From: Mizugakiibacter sp.
GTDB taxonomy: Bacteria > Pseudomonadota > Gammaproteobacteria > Xanthomonadales > Rhodanobacteraceae
Assembly (NCBI GenBank): GCA_003233305.1
Contig: QILI01000133.1
Span: 1-64,000, forward strand
Length of the DNA stretch: 64,000 nt
Direction of reading: 5' to 3'
The notes below the pieces were generated by a model. The model had not been told where the DNA came from and ran no database searches. It saw only the letters and a list, made by a program, of their open reading frames with translations. This document shows, in pieces, positions 55,796 through 64,000 of the stretch. The position numbers and the translations under genes are program-made. The stretch's first letter is position 1. Every line of letters starts with the position of its first letter.

Positions 55796-55881
55796 GACCT
55801 TTACTGTAGAGCAACGATTGCTTGCCAAGACTGGCGCTTGCCCTTAAGTTGTGTAGCGGGGAATCCGTGCAGGGGTTGGTA

Positions 55882-56544
55882 ATGTTGCAAGTCGTTCTTG
55901 TGGATGATCACGATCTGGTGCGTACCGGATTCCGTATGATTCTCGATCAACAAGATGACATGGAGGTTGTGGGGGAGGCGAGTGATGCAGAGACTGGATT
56001 GCGGCTGATCAAAAAGCTGCAACCCGATGTTGCCCTACTGGATGTGCATATGCCGGGCATGAGCGGGCTGGAGCTTACCGAACGGCTGATACGTGCCAAA
56101 TTGCCAACGCAGATCGTCATCCTGACCGTGGTTGACGATGCCCGGTTTCCACGTCGGCTACTTGAGGCCGGTGCGTTAGGTTATCTGACCAAGGGCTGCA
56201 CCGCTCAAGAACTTATCCGGGCGGTTCACCAGGTTGCCAACGGTCACCGTTATCTGGCAACGGATGTCGCCCAACAACTGGCATTGGCTACGCTGGACGG
56301 AGATGAATCACCATTCGAAACCCTGTCACCCCGGGAAATGGAGGTTGCTTTAATGCTGGTTCGGGGTAAACCTATTTTCACTATTGCCGAGCAGTTGCAC
56401 CTCAGCCCCAAGACCGTTTCCACATATAAGCAGCGTCTGTTGATCAAGCTGGAAGTGGAAAATGTGATTGCTCTGGCCCACTTGCTTGAGGTACATGGGC
56501 TGCTCGATCCCAAACAGGCATTGCGGACGCAGCACAGCCGGTAA
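55882..56544 (+). CDS. uvrY: GacA/UvrY-type LuxR-family response regulator
   Basis: MLQVVLVDDHDLVRTGFRMILDQQDDMEVVGEASDAETGL, VALLDVHMPGMSGLEL, TLSPREMEVALMLVRGKPIFTIAEQLHLSPKTVSTYKQRLLIKLEVEN. Confidence 0.92.
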   Translation: MLQVVLVDDHDLVRTGFRMILDQQDDMEVVGEASDAETGLRLIKKLQPDVALLDVHMPGMSGLELTERLIRAKLPTQIVILTVVDDARFPRRLLEAGALGYLTKGCTAQELIRAVHQVANGHRYLATDVAQQLALATLDGDESPFETLSPREMEVALMLVRGKPIFTIAEQLHLSPKTVSTYKQRLLIKLEVENVIALAHLLEVHGLLDPKQALRTQHSR

Positions 56545-56625
56545 TTCTTCTGTCTAACCGTTGCGGAGCATATTTGTTGTGCAAAGGGTGGGCTGCTGGG
56601 ATAATTGCAGTTTTTGCGGATTCCC

Positions 56626-57480
56626 ATGCGCGCACGCTTACTTGACGGCCGCAAGATTGCCGACGAACTTCTCACTCGTATCGCTGCACGCGTCGAGCAA
56701 CGCTGTCAGCAGGGGTATATCGCACCTGGCTTGGCCGTCGTATTGGTCGGTAGCGATCCCGCTTCGTCGATCTATGTACGTAACAAATTACGTGCCTGCC
56801 AGCGCACCGGTTTTCGCTCTCTGGATCATGACCTGTCCGCTGATACCACGCAGCAACAGCTCGAAGCGCTTATTGACCGGTTAAACAATGACCCATCCGT
56901 GCATGGCATTCTGGTACAGCTGCCGTTACCGGAGCATCTGGATACCGCCGCCCTGATTCACCGGATCAATCCACGCAAGGATGTGGATGGTTTCCATGCT
57001 GAGAACGTTGGCCGTCTGGCCCTGCGCCAACTGGGCCTTAGACCCTGCACGCCCAAGGGGGTTATGACCCTGCTTGGCCATACTGATCAACCGGTACGTG
57101 GGCAGCATGCCGTGGTCCTTGGAGCCTCCAACCATGTGGGCCGTCCCTTGACCCTGGAGCTGCTGATCGCCGGTTGCACTACCACCTGTTGCCATAAATT
57201 TACCCGCAACCTTGAACAGCATGTGCGCGATGCGGATATTTTGGTTGTAGCGGTGGGGCGACCGGGTCTGGTCCCTGGTGAGTGGATCAAGGAAGGTGCG
57301 GTAGTAATTGATGTCGGGATCAATCGTAGCGACGACGGCCATCTGGTGGGTGATGTCGAATTTGCCGAAGCAGCCCGTCATGCCAGCTGGATCACCCCGG
57401 TGCCAGGTGGAGTAGGGCCAATGACGGTGGCTACTCTGATGGAAAATACCATGCAAGCCGCTGAGACCATTGACCCTTGA
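56626..57480 (+). CDS. folD: Methylenetetrahydrofolate dehydrogenase / methenyltetrahydrofolate cyclohydrolase
   Basis: [95 protein letters not shown]. Confidence 0.97.
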   Translation: MRARLLDGRKIADELLTRIAARVEQRCQQGYIAPGLAVVLVGSDPASSIYVRNKLRACQRTGFRSLDHDLSADTTQQQLEALIDRLNNDPSVHGILVQLPLPEHLDTAALIHRINPRKDVDGFHAENVGRLALRQLGLRPCTPKGVMTLLGHTDQPVRGQHAVVLGASNHVGRPLTLELLIAGCTTTCCHKFTRNLEQHVRDADILVVAVGRPGLVPGEWIKEGAVVIDVGINRSDDGHLVGDVEFAEAARHASWITPVPGGVGPMTVATLMENTMQAAETIDP

Positions 57481-57525
57481 ACCACGATTCACTATCCGCT
57501 ATTGCTGTCTTTTAGGAAAACGATC

Positions 57526-58983
57526 ATGCGCATACTCGCCGAGGCCCTCACCTACGATGATGTCTACCTGGTTCCCGCCTACTCGGAGACCTTGCCAAGT
57601 GATGTCGACACCCGCAGCCTGCTCACGCGTCATATCCACTTGAATATCCCGGTCGTCGCTGCAGCCATGGATACCGTAACCGAAGCCCGTTTGGCCATCA
57701 CCATGGCCCAGCTCGGGGGTATCGGCATCATCCACAAGAACATGTCATTGGAGCAGCAAGCCGCTGAGGTTCGGTTGGTCAAGAAGTTCGAGGCCGGGGT
57801 CATTCGCAATCCGATCACAGTGGACCCACTGACTTCCATCCAGGACGTTATGCAGCTGACTCGGTCACACAATATCTCCGGCGTACCCGTTGTCGAGGGT
57901 GCACAACTGGTTGGCATCGTCACCAGTCGTGACTTACGTTTTGAGAAGAAGCCCGATGATCCGGTACGCAACATCATGACTCGAAAGGAGCGGCTGGTCA
58001 CAGTGCAAGAGGGGGCCAGTCAGGAAGAAGTGCTTAATCTTCTACACCGTCACCGTATTGAAAAAGTGCTGGTGGTCAACGATGCGTTTCAGTTACGTGG
58101 CTTGATTACGGTCAAGGATATCCAGAAGGCACGTGATAATCCGCATGCGGCCAAGGACGACCATGAGCGCTTGCTGGTTGGTGCGGCGGTGGGGGTGGCT
58201 GGTGATACCGAACGGCGCATTGAGGCGCTTGCCGCCGCCGGGACGGATGTCGTAGTCATTGATACCGCGCATGGTCATTCGCAGGGTGTGATTGAACGCG
58301 TTCGTTGGACCAAGCGGGCCTATCCGGATCTCGAGGTCATTGCTGGCAACATCGTTACTGGGGAGGCGGCAAAGGCTTTGCTGGATGCCGGCGTGGATGC
58401 TGTGAAGGTTGGAGTCGGACCGGGTTCCATCTGTACGACACGGATTGTAGCCGGAGTAGGGGTGCCACAGATCACAGCCGTTTCCATGGTCGCCAATGCC
58501 TTACAGGGTACCGGTGTGCCACTCATTGCGGACGGTGGCATCCGTTTTTCGGGTGATGTTGCCAAGGCTATCGCAGCAGGGGCCTCCACCGTGATGCTGG
58601 GTGCCATGTTTGCCGGAACTGAAGAAGCCCCCGGTGAAGTGGAACTTTACCAGGGCCGTTCCTATAAAAGTTACCGAGGTATGGGGTCGCTGGGTGCCAT
58701 GCAGCTTGGCTCCAAAGAGCGTTATTTTCAGGATGATATAGATACAGACAAATTGGTGCCGGAAGGGATAGAGGGCCGAATACCTTACCGGGGACCTTTG
58801 CAGGCGATCGTCCATCAGCTCATCGGCGGCCTGAGATCATCCATGGGTTACTGTGGCTGTGCCACCATCAAGGCCATGCAGACGACCCCACAATTCGTAC
58901 GCGTATCCGCTGCCGGTATGCGCGAAGGCCATGTGCACGATGTACAGATCACCAAAGAAGCCCCCAACTATCATCTGGACTGA
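57526..58983 (+). CDS. guaB: IMP dehydrogenase
   Basis: [31 protein letters not shown] domains, [32 protein letters not shown]. Confidence 0.97.
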   Translation: MRILAEALTYDDVYLVPAYSETLPSDVDTRSLLTRHIHLNIPVVAAAMDTVTEARLAITMAQLGGIGIIHKNMSLEQQAAEVRLVKKFEAGVIRNPITVDPLTSIQDVMQLTRSHNISGVPVVEGAQLVGIVTSRDLRFEKKPDDPVRNIMTRKERLVTVQEGASQEEVLNLLHRHRIEKVLVVNDAFQLRGLITVKDIQKARDNPHAAKDDHERLLVGAAVGVAGDTERRIEALAAAGTDVVVIDTAHGHSQGVIERVRWTKRAYPDLEVIAGNIVTGEAAKALLDAGVDAVKVGVGPGSICTTRIVAGVGVPQITAVSMVANALQGTGVPLIADGGIRFSGDVAKAIAAGASTVMLGAMFAGTEEAPGEVELYQGRSYKSYRGMGSLGAMQLGSKERYFQDDIDTDKLVPEGIEGRIPYRGPLQAIVHQLIGGLRSSMGYCGCATIKAMQTTPQFVRVSAAGMREGHVHDVQITKEAPNYHLD

Positions 58984-59019
58984 TGGCGGTTCCAGCGACC
59001 AGGCTCAGCACAAAAAACC

Positions 59020-60660
59020 ATGACCGACATCCATAATGACAAAATCCTGATCCTCGATTTCGGCTCGCAGTACACCCAGTTGATTGCCCGGCGTATCCGG
59101 GAGATCGGTGTGTATTGTGAGATCTGGGCCTGGGATCACGACCCTGAGGCAATTCGTGCCATGGGTCCGCGAGGCATCATTCTCTCGGGTGGCCCCGGTT
59201 CGGTCACCGAGGCAGATTCTCCACGCGTGTCTCCGATAGTATTCGATTTGGGTATTCCTCTTCTGGGAATCTGCTATGGCATGCAGGCCATGGCTGTGCA
59301 GCTTGGGGGGGAGGTTGAAGCCGGGCATGAACGTGAATTTGGCCATGCCTCGGTGCGACTTACCGCTGCATGCCAGTTACTGGATGCGCCCTCCCCACCC
59401 CGGCCTAGCCCGGCCGGTGAAGGTGAATCCTGGATGGCTGCAGCACAACAACCCCATTTGCAGGGATTGCCAGTAGCCGCCCACCCGCTCCTGGATGTGT
59501 GGATGTCCCACGGTGACCAAGTCACCCAATTGCCGGCTGGCTTTGTGGGGGTGGCTAATACTGATAGCGTCCCATTAGTAGCGATGGCTGATGAGGCACA
59601 TCACTGGTATGGCCTGCAGTTTCATCCTGAGGTCACCCATACCCATGATGGAGTGGAAATACTGCGTCGCTTTGTTCTTGAAATCTGTGCTTGCAAAGCC
59701 CTCTGGACATCTCGCCACATCATTAAAGATTTGTCGCAGCGCATTAGCGAGAAAGTGGGCGGGGACAAGGTTTTGCTCGGCCTGTCAGGAGGGGTCGATT
59801 CCTCGGTGGTCGCGGCCCTGTTGGAACATGCTATTGGCGAGCAACTGGTGTGTGTATTCGTGGATAATGGCCTGTTGCGTCAAGGAGAATCCGAGCAAGT
59901 CATGGAGACCATGGCCCGGAACCTTGGCGCGCGAGTGATTCGCGTTGCTGCCGCGCAACGGTTCTATACCGCGCTGCGTGGGGTGGTGGATCCGGAACAG
60001 AAGCGAAAAATCATTGGTCGCATCTTTGTTGAGGTTTTTGAGGAGCAGTCTCGCCAGCTTGAAGGAGTGCGCTGGCTCGCCCAGGGCACTATCTACCCCG
60101 ATGTGATCGAGTCGGCAGGGGCTAAAACGGGCAAGGCTCAGGTAATAAAAAGCCATCACAACGTGGGTGGATTACCCGAACGCATGCAGTTGCAACTGCT
60201 CGAACCATTGCGCGAACTGTTCAAGGATGAAGTACGCCGGATTGGTGAGTCACTCGGACTTCCCCATGCAATGGTGTATCGGCATCCGTTTCCAGGCCCT
60301 GGGCTCGGAGTGCGTATTTTGGGTGAGGTGAAACCTGAATATGCCGAGTTACTCAGGCATGCGGATGCCATCTACATCGAGGAACTGCGTGCCCATGACC
60401 TTTACGACAAGGTCAGCCAGGCCTTTGCGGTATTTTTGCCGGTTCGCTCTGTAGGGGTCATGGGTGATGGGCGCGCCTATGAATGGGTGATCGCCTTGCG
60501 TGCTGTGGAGACGGTCGATTTCATGACCGCCCGTTGTTCGCATCTTCCTTACCCGTTCCTGGATAAAGTCGCCTCAAGAATCATCAATGAGATAAAAGGT
60601 ATTTCCCGGGTTGTATATGACATAAGTGGCAAGCCTCCCGCAACGATTGAATGGGAATGA
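59020..60660 (+). CDS. guaA: GMP synthase (glutamine-hydrolysing)
   Basis: [83 protein letters not shown]; carries an atypical insertion around residues 124-150. Confidence 0.97.
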   Translation: MTDIHNDKILILDFGSQYTQLIARRIREIGVYCEIWAWDHDPEAIRAMGPRGIILSGGPGSVTEADSPRVSPIVFDLGIPLLGICYGMQAMAVQLGGEVEAGHEREFGHASVRLTAACQLLDAPSPPRPSPAGEGESWMAAAQQPHLQGLPVAAHPLLDVWMSHGDQVTQLPAGFVGVANTDSVPLVAMADEAHHWYGLQFHPEVTHTHDGVEILRRFVLEICACKALWTSRHIIKDLSQRISEKVGGDKVLLGLSGGVDSSVVAALLEHAIGEQLVCVFVDNGLLRQGESEQVMETMARNLGARVIRVAAAQRFYTALRGVVDPEQKRKIIGRIFVEVFEEQSRQLEGVRWLAQGTIYPDVIESAGAKTGKAQVIKSHHNVGGLPERMQLQLLEPLRELFKDEVRRIGESLGLPHAMVYRHPFPGPGLGVRILGEVKPEYAELLRHADAIYIEELRAHDLYDKVSQAFAVFLPVRSVGVMGDGRAYEWVIALRAVETVDFMTARCSHLPYPFLDKVASRIINEIKGISRVVYDISGKPPATIEWE

Positions 60661-60780
60661 CCTGACACTGACGGGTAATGACGGGTGGAACCCTCTCAAA
60701 ACCTACTGCACGAAACGAGTGATGTCACTACAAAACGCTGGGTTGTGCTACCCAAGGCAAGCGTGGTTGGATGAAACTGA

Positions 60781-62031
60781 ATGCCCCCCATTAAAAAATA
60801 CCAATGGACCTTTCCCGCACGTTTTCGAACCGGGGCCTATGGTTGGAAGGCCTCCCGACTCGTCTGCCAGCGTCTGCGCGAAGCCGTCTACGAGATCAAA
60901 AAGGTTACAAAGAAAGACCCCGTGCTAGGGGCGGAAGGCTCGGTTCGTCTGATGGAGAAACTTTGGCCGGCACTGGAGTATGTGGACAGCTCCAGCGGTG
61001 CGCTGGGGTCGGCTGTGTACAAAGCGCTGGATGCATTGATACCCATCATCATCGAGGCGCCGGCTGATGACAAGACGCGCAGCAAATGGCTCGTTCGACT
61101 CTGGCAGGCGATGGAAGATGACGGTGTCGATTACCTCGGCCCGGTTGGTGACCGTTGGGGTGAAATTTGTGGTTCGGTGGAAGTTGCCGGGCGATGGGCC
61201 GAGGATTTGGTTTCCACGCTGCGGTCCTGTTGGTCGGATCCGAGTCCCAGAGCCTATTTCCACGGTGCGACGGCGTGTTTGTCTTGCCTGCTAGTGGCGA
61301 GGCGGTATCAGGAACTGCTTGAGCTTTTGGATTTGAATCGGCATCCCATGTGGCATTATCGCCGCTATGGTGTTGAGGCATTGCTGGCGATGGCTAAGAA
61401 GGCAGAGGCTTTGCAGTATGCCGAGGCCTCGCGAGGGTTAAACCAGCCGGACTTTACGATTGACCAGGCCTGCGAGGAGATTCTGATCTCTTCCGGTTTG
61501 TATGAGGAGGCCTACCGGCGCTACGGATTAAGTGCTGCGGTGGGCAATTCCAATATCACCCGGTTTCGTGCGGTAGTGAAGCGCTACCCCATGAAGGACA
61601 AGTCACAAATTCTGACCGATCTCATTGCCACCACCCCGGGGGAAGAGGGTAAGTGGTTTGCTACAGCCAAGGAGCTCAAGCTTTTTGACCTGGCGCTGGA
61701 ACTGGCCAAGCGGAGTCCTTGTGAGCCAAAAACACTGACCAGGGCAGCGCGGGATTATTGCGAATCCGAACCGGTATTCGCGCTCGGTTCGGCACTGGTT
61801 GCGCTTCGCTGGTTGAGTGAGGGATGGGGTTACGAGGTGAGCGACGCGGATGTGGTGGAGGCCTATGACCGGGCGATTAGCGTCGCGACCAAGTTAAATC
61901 ACATTGGCGAGGTCACCGAGTATATCCGGCAACTCGTTGGGGCAAATGATAGTGCGTCAAACCAGTTCGTTCGACAGGCACTGCAGGAACGAATGTGCGC
62001 GTATCAGACAGGTAATCCTGCTGCGTCATAG
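60781..62031 (+). CDS. Uncharacterised 416-aa, predominantly helical protein
   Basis: Long intact ORF with helical, repeat-like C-terminal half (LFDLALELAKRSPCEPKTLTRAARDYCESEPVFALGSALVALRWLSEGWGYEVSDADVVEAYDRAISVATKLNHIGEVTEYI); no motif recognised. Confidence 0.75.
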   Translation: MPPIKKYQWTFPARFRTGAYGWKASRLVCQRLREAVYEIKKVTKKDPVLGAEGSVRLMEKLWPALEYVDSSSGALGSAVYKALDALIPIIIEAPADDKTRSKWLVRLWQAMEDDGVDYLGPVGDRWGEICGSVEVAGRWAEDLVSTLRSCWSDPSPRAYFHGATACLSCLLVARRYQELLELLDLNRHPMWHYRRYGVEALLAMAKKAEALQYAEASRGLNQPDFTIDQACEEILISSGLYEEAYRRYGLSAAVGNSNITRFRAVVKRYPMKDKSQILTDLIATTPGEEGKWFATAKELKLFDLALELAKRSPCEPKTLTRAARDYCESEPVFALGSALVALRWLSEGWGYEVSDADVVEAYDRAISVATKLNHIGEVTEYIRQLVGANDSASNQFVRQALQERMCAYQTGNPAAS

Positions 62032-62292
62032 TGGTGCATTTTCAAAAAAACAACGGGATACGTACTATTTTTCGATGTAGCAAATACCGCATACAGTTAT
62101 AATTATTTTTAGAGCAATTACTTAGCCACAAAGATCTCATTTGATCGAGTATTGCAAACAATAACATATATGCGACTATATGGGGTATCTGATAGAGGTT
62201 CTTCATATTTTTTCCATGATATTGATACTAGCGGCTATCGGAAAGCCTGTGCCAATGCTGAACTTTTGCGAGCCATTTACAATCGAGTGGCA

Positions 62293-62811
62293 ATGAGTAC
62301 AACCCTTCCGGAAGCCGCTGCAAAGATCGGTGAAGCCAGCGAGCACCAGCGCAAAGCTGATCTGCGCTGGATGCGCAGGGCCTTGGCGTTGGCACGCTTT
62401 GCCGAGGAACAAGACGATGAGGTTCCGGTTGGTGCCGTACTGGTTCTCGGAGAACATGCGGTAGGGGAGGGCTGGAACCGTTGCGTCACCCTCAATGACC
62501 CTACTGCCCATGCGGAGATTCTTGCCCTACGTGCAACGGGGGTACAACTGGCAAATTATCGTTTTCCAGGTAGTACCTTGTACGTAACTCTGGAACCCTG
62601 TGCGATGTGCGCGATGGCTTTGGTTCATGCCCGGGTGGAGCGTGTCGTATTTGCTGCCTTCGATCCCAAAACCGGGGCGGCAGGCAGCGTATTTGATACC
62701 CTGATCAGCGATCGGCACAATCACCATATTACGGCCGAGGCAGGCTTGCTCGAAGACCAGTCGGCAGAGCTTTTGCGGCATTTCTTCAGAGCGCGCAGGG
62801 ATAAGGACTGA
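62293..62811 (+). CDS. tadA: tRNA-specific adenosine deaminase
   Basis: DLRWMRRALALARFAEEQDDEVPVGAVLVLG, DPTAHAEILALR, TLYVTLEPCAMCAMALVHARVERVVFAAFDPKTGAAGSVFD; upstream ORF extension probably non-coding. Confidence 0.95.
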   Translation: MSTTLPEAAAKIGEASEHQRKADLRWMRRALALARFAEEQDDEVPVGAVLVLGEHAVGEGWNRCVTLNDPTAHAEILALRATGVQLANYRFPGSTLYVTLEPCAMCAMALVHARVERVVFAAFDPKTGAAGSVFDTLISDRHNHHITAEAGLLEDQSAELLRHFFRARRDKD

Positions 62812-62956
62812 AAATCGGTTTTCTCTTGTATGCCGTGAGTGACAACATGACTCGGTGCGGTGTCAGGTAGAGGCCAAGACCGACTAATCCATGACCTGGA
62901 TTGCTCGTCATATAAATGTCTGGGAAACAACCACACGCACTAGGGAAGAGTCCCGG

Positions 62957-64000
62957 ATGCCGAATATTCTTGATATAGGAAATAATGTGAAAAAGTTAAC
63001 ATTTGGAGTGATAGCGACTTCGAGAAAGGCCGATGAACGACGTATCCCCATCCATCCTGAGCATCTGTTACGTATCTCAGAGCAGGCTCGCCACCAGTTA
63101 GTATTTGAAAAAGGTTATGGCCAGCCATTTGGCATTGAAGATGCAGAAATTGCTGCACTGACCGGGGGTATCGCTACCCGCCATGAACTATTAGCTGACA
63201 TTGGTAATGTTATCCTTCCGAAGCCCGTGTTATCCGATCTACAAGAGCTTCGCACAGGGGGGATCTTGTGGGGCTGGCCACATTGTGTGCAGCAATCTTC
63301 CATCACTCAGGTTGCCATTGACCGTAAGCACACCATCATTGCTTTTGAGGATATGTATGCTTGGGGCCCTAATAAGCAGGTCGGTCGCCACACTTTCTAT
63401 AAAAATAATGAATTAGCGGGTTATGCAGGAATACTGCATGCATTGCAATTAAGGGGTATCGATGGCCACTACGGTAATCAGCGAAAAGTCATCATTTTAA
63501 GCTTTGGTGCGGTAAGTCGTGGTGCTATATACGCACTCAAGGCACGGGGCTTCCTAGATATCACAATATGTATTCAACGGCCCGATTACCAGGTTCGAGA
63601 GGAAGTTCTTGGTTGCCACTATGTCCGTCTTCGGGAAGGTGTAGATAACGAGGCACGTATGGTGGTGGTGGAGCACGATGGCAGTGAGCGACCATTGACC
63701 GAACTGATCAGTCAATCTGATATTATTGTAAACGGAACTTATCAGGATCCTGATCATCCTATTTTCTTTGTAACCGAAGATGAGAAATCAACTCTCAAAC
63801 CAGGGTGTCTTATTATCGACGTCAGTTGCGATGAGAATATGGGATTTTTCTTTGCCAAACCGACTACTTTTAAAGATCCTATGTTCAAGGTTGGTAATAT
63901 CGATTACTACGCGGTCGACCATACCCCAAGCTACCTATGGGAAAGTGCCTCTCGATCCATCTCTGCCGCTCTCCTTGTCCATTTGCCGACAGTATTGGCG
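62957..64000 (+). CDS. Alanine dehydrogenase/PNT superfamily protein, N5-(carboxyethyl)ornithine synthase-like (3' truncated by window)
   Basis: Manual translation MPNILDIGNNVKKLTFGVIATSRKADERRIPIHPEHLLRISEQARHQLVFEKGYGQPFGIEDAEI...ILWGWPHCVQQSSITQVAIDRKHTIIAFEDMYAW...KVIILSFGAVSRGAIYALKARGF...IIDVSCDENMGFFFAKPTTF; open to window end. Confidence 0.7.
   Translation, partial: MPNILDIGNNVKKLTFGVIATSRKADERRIPIHPEHLLRISEQARHQLVFEKGYGQPFGIEDAEIAALTGGIATRHELLADIGNVILPKPVLSDLQELRTGGILWGWPHCVQQSSITQVAIDRKHTIIAFEDMYAWGPNKQVGRHTFYKNNELAGYAGILHALQLRGIDGHYGNQRKVIILSFGAVSRGAIYALKARGFLDITICIQRPDYQVREEVLGCHYVRLREGVDNEARMVVVEHDGSERPLTELISQSDIIVNGTYQDPDHPIFFVTEDEKSTLKPGCLIIDVSCDENMGFFFAKPTTFKDPMFKVGNIDYYAVDHTPSYLWESASRSISAALLVHLPTVLA

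Noticed and set aside
62152-62292. N-terminal extension of the tadA ORF
   Set aside because: AT-rich segment with no TadA similarity; an internal ATG at 62293 gives a normal-length TadA.

Overview
This looks like a chromosomal window from a gammaproteobacterium, judged from gene content and order; the species was not identified. Most of it is conserved housekeeping DNA. Recognisable blocks include manC-cysD-cysNC, mfd, maf-rng-yhdP-tldD/yjgA/pmbA, and a long minus-strand block pyrH-frr-uppS-cdsA-dxr-rseP-bamA-lpxD-fabZ-lpxA-lpxB-rnhB-dnaE-accA. Further right are serC-pheA-aroA, kdsB, uvrC-pgsA with tRNA-Gly/Cys/Leu and a gacA/uvrY-type regulator, folD, and guaB-guaA...tadA. Accessory signals sit between these blocks: (i) a 910-bp REP-associated tyrosine transposase (RAYT) element with perfect 26-bp terminal inverted repeats just upstream of kdsB; (ii) a dispersed ~100-150 bp intergenic repeat family with three divergent copies; (iii) a 343-bp MITE-like unit; (iv) a repeat-like in-frame insertion in guaA; (v) an orphan helical protein gene between guaA and tadA; (vi) structured non-coding DNA upstream of a c-di-GMP phosphodiesterase gene; (vii) a nested palindrome at the start of an ArsR-methyltransferase gene. 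I found no CRISPR array, prophage or clear multi-gene defence system. The best candidates for something undescribed are the RAYT element, the repeat family and the orphan gene. All family assignments are from reading the sequence; no database search was run.
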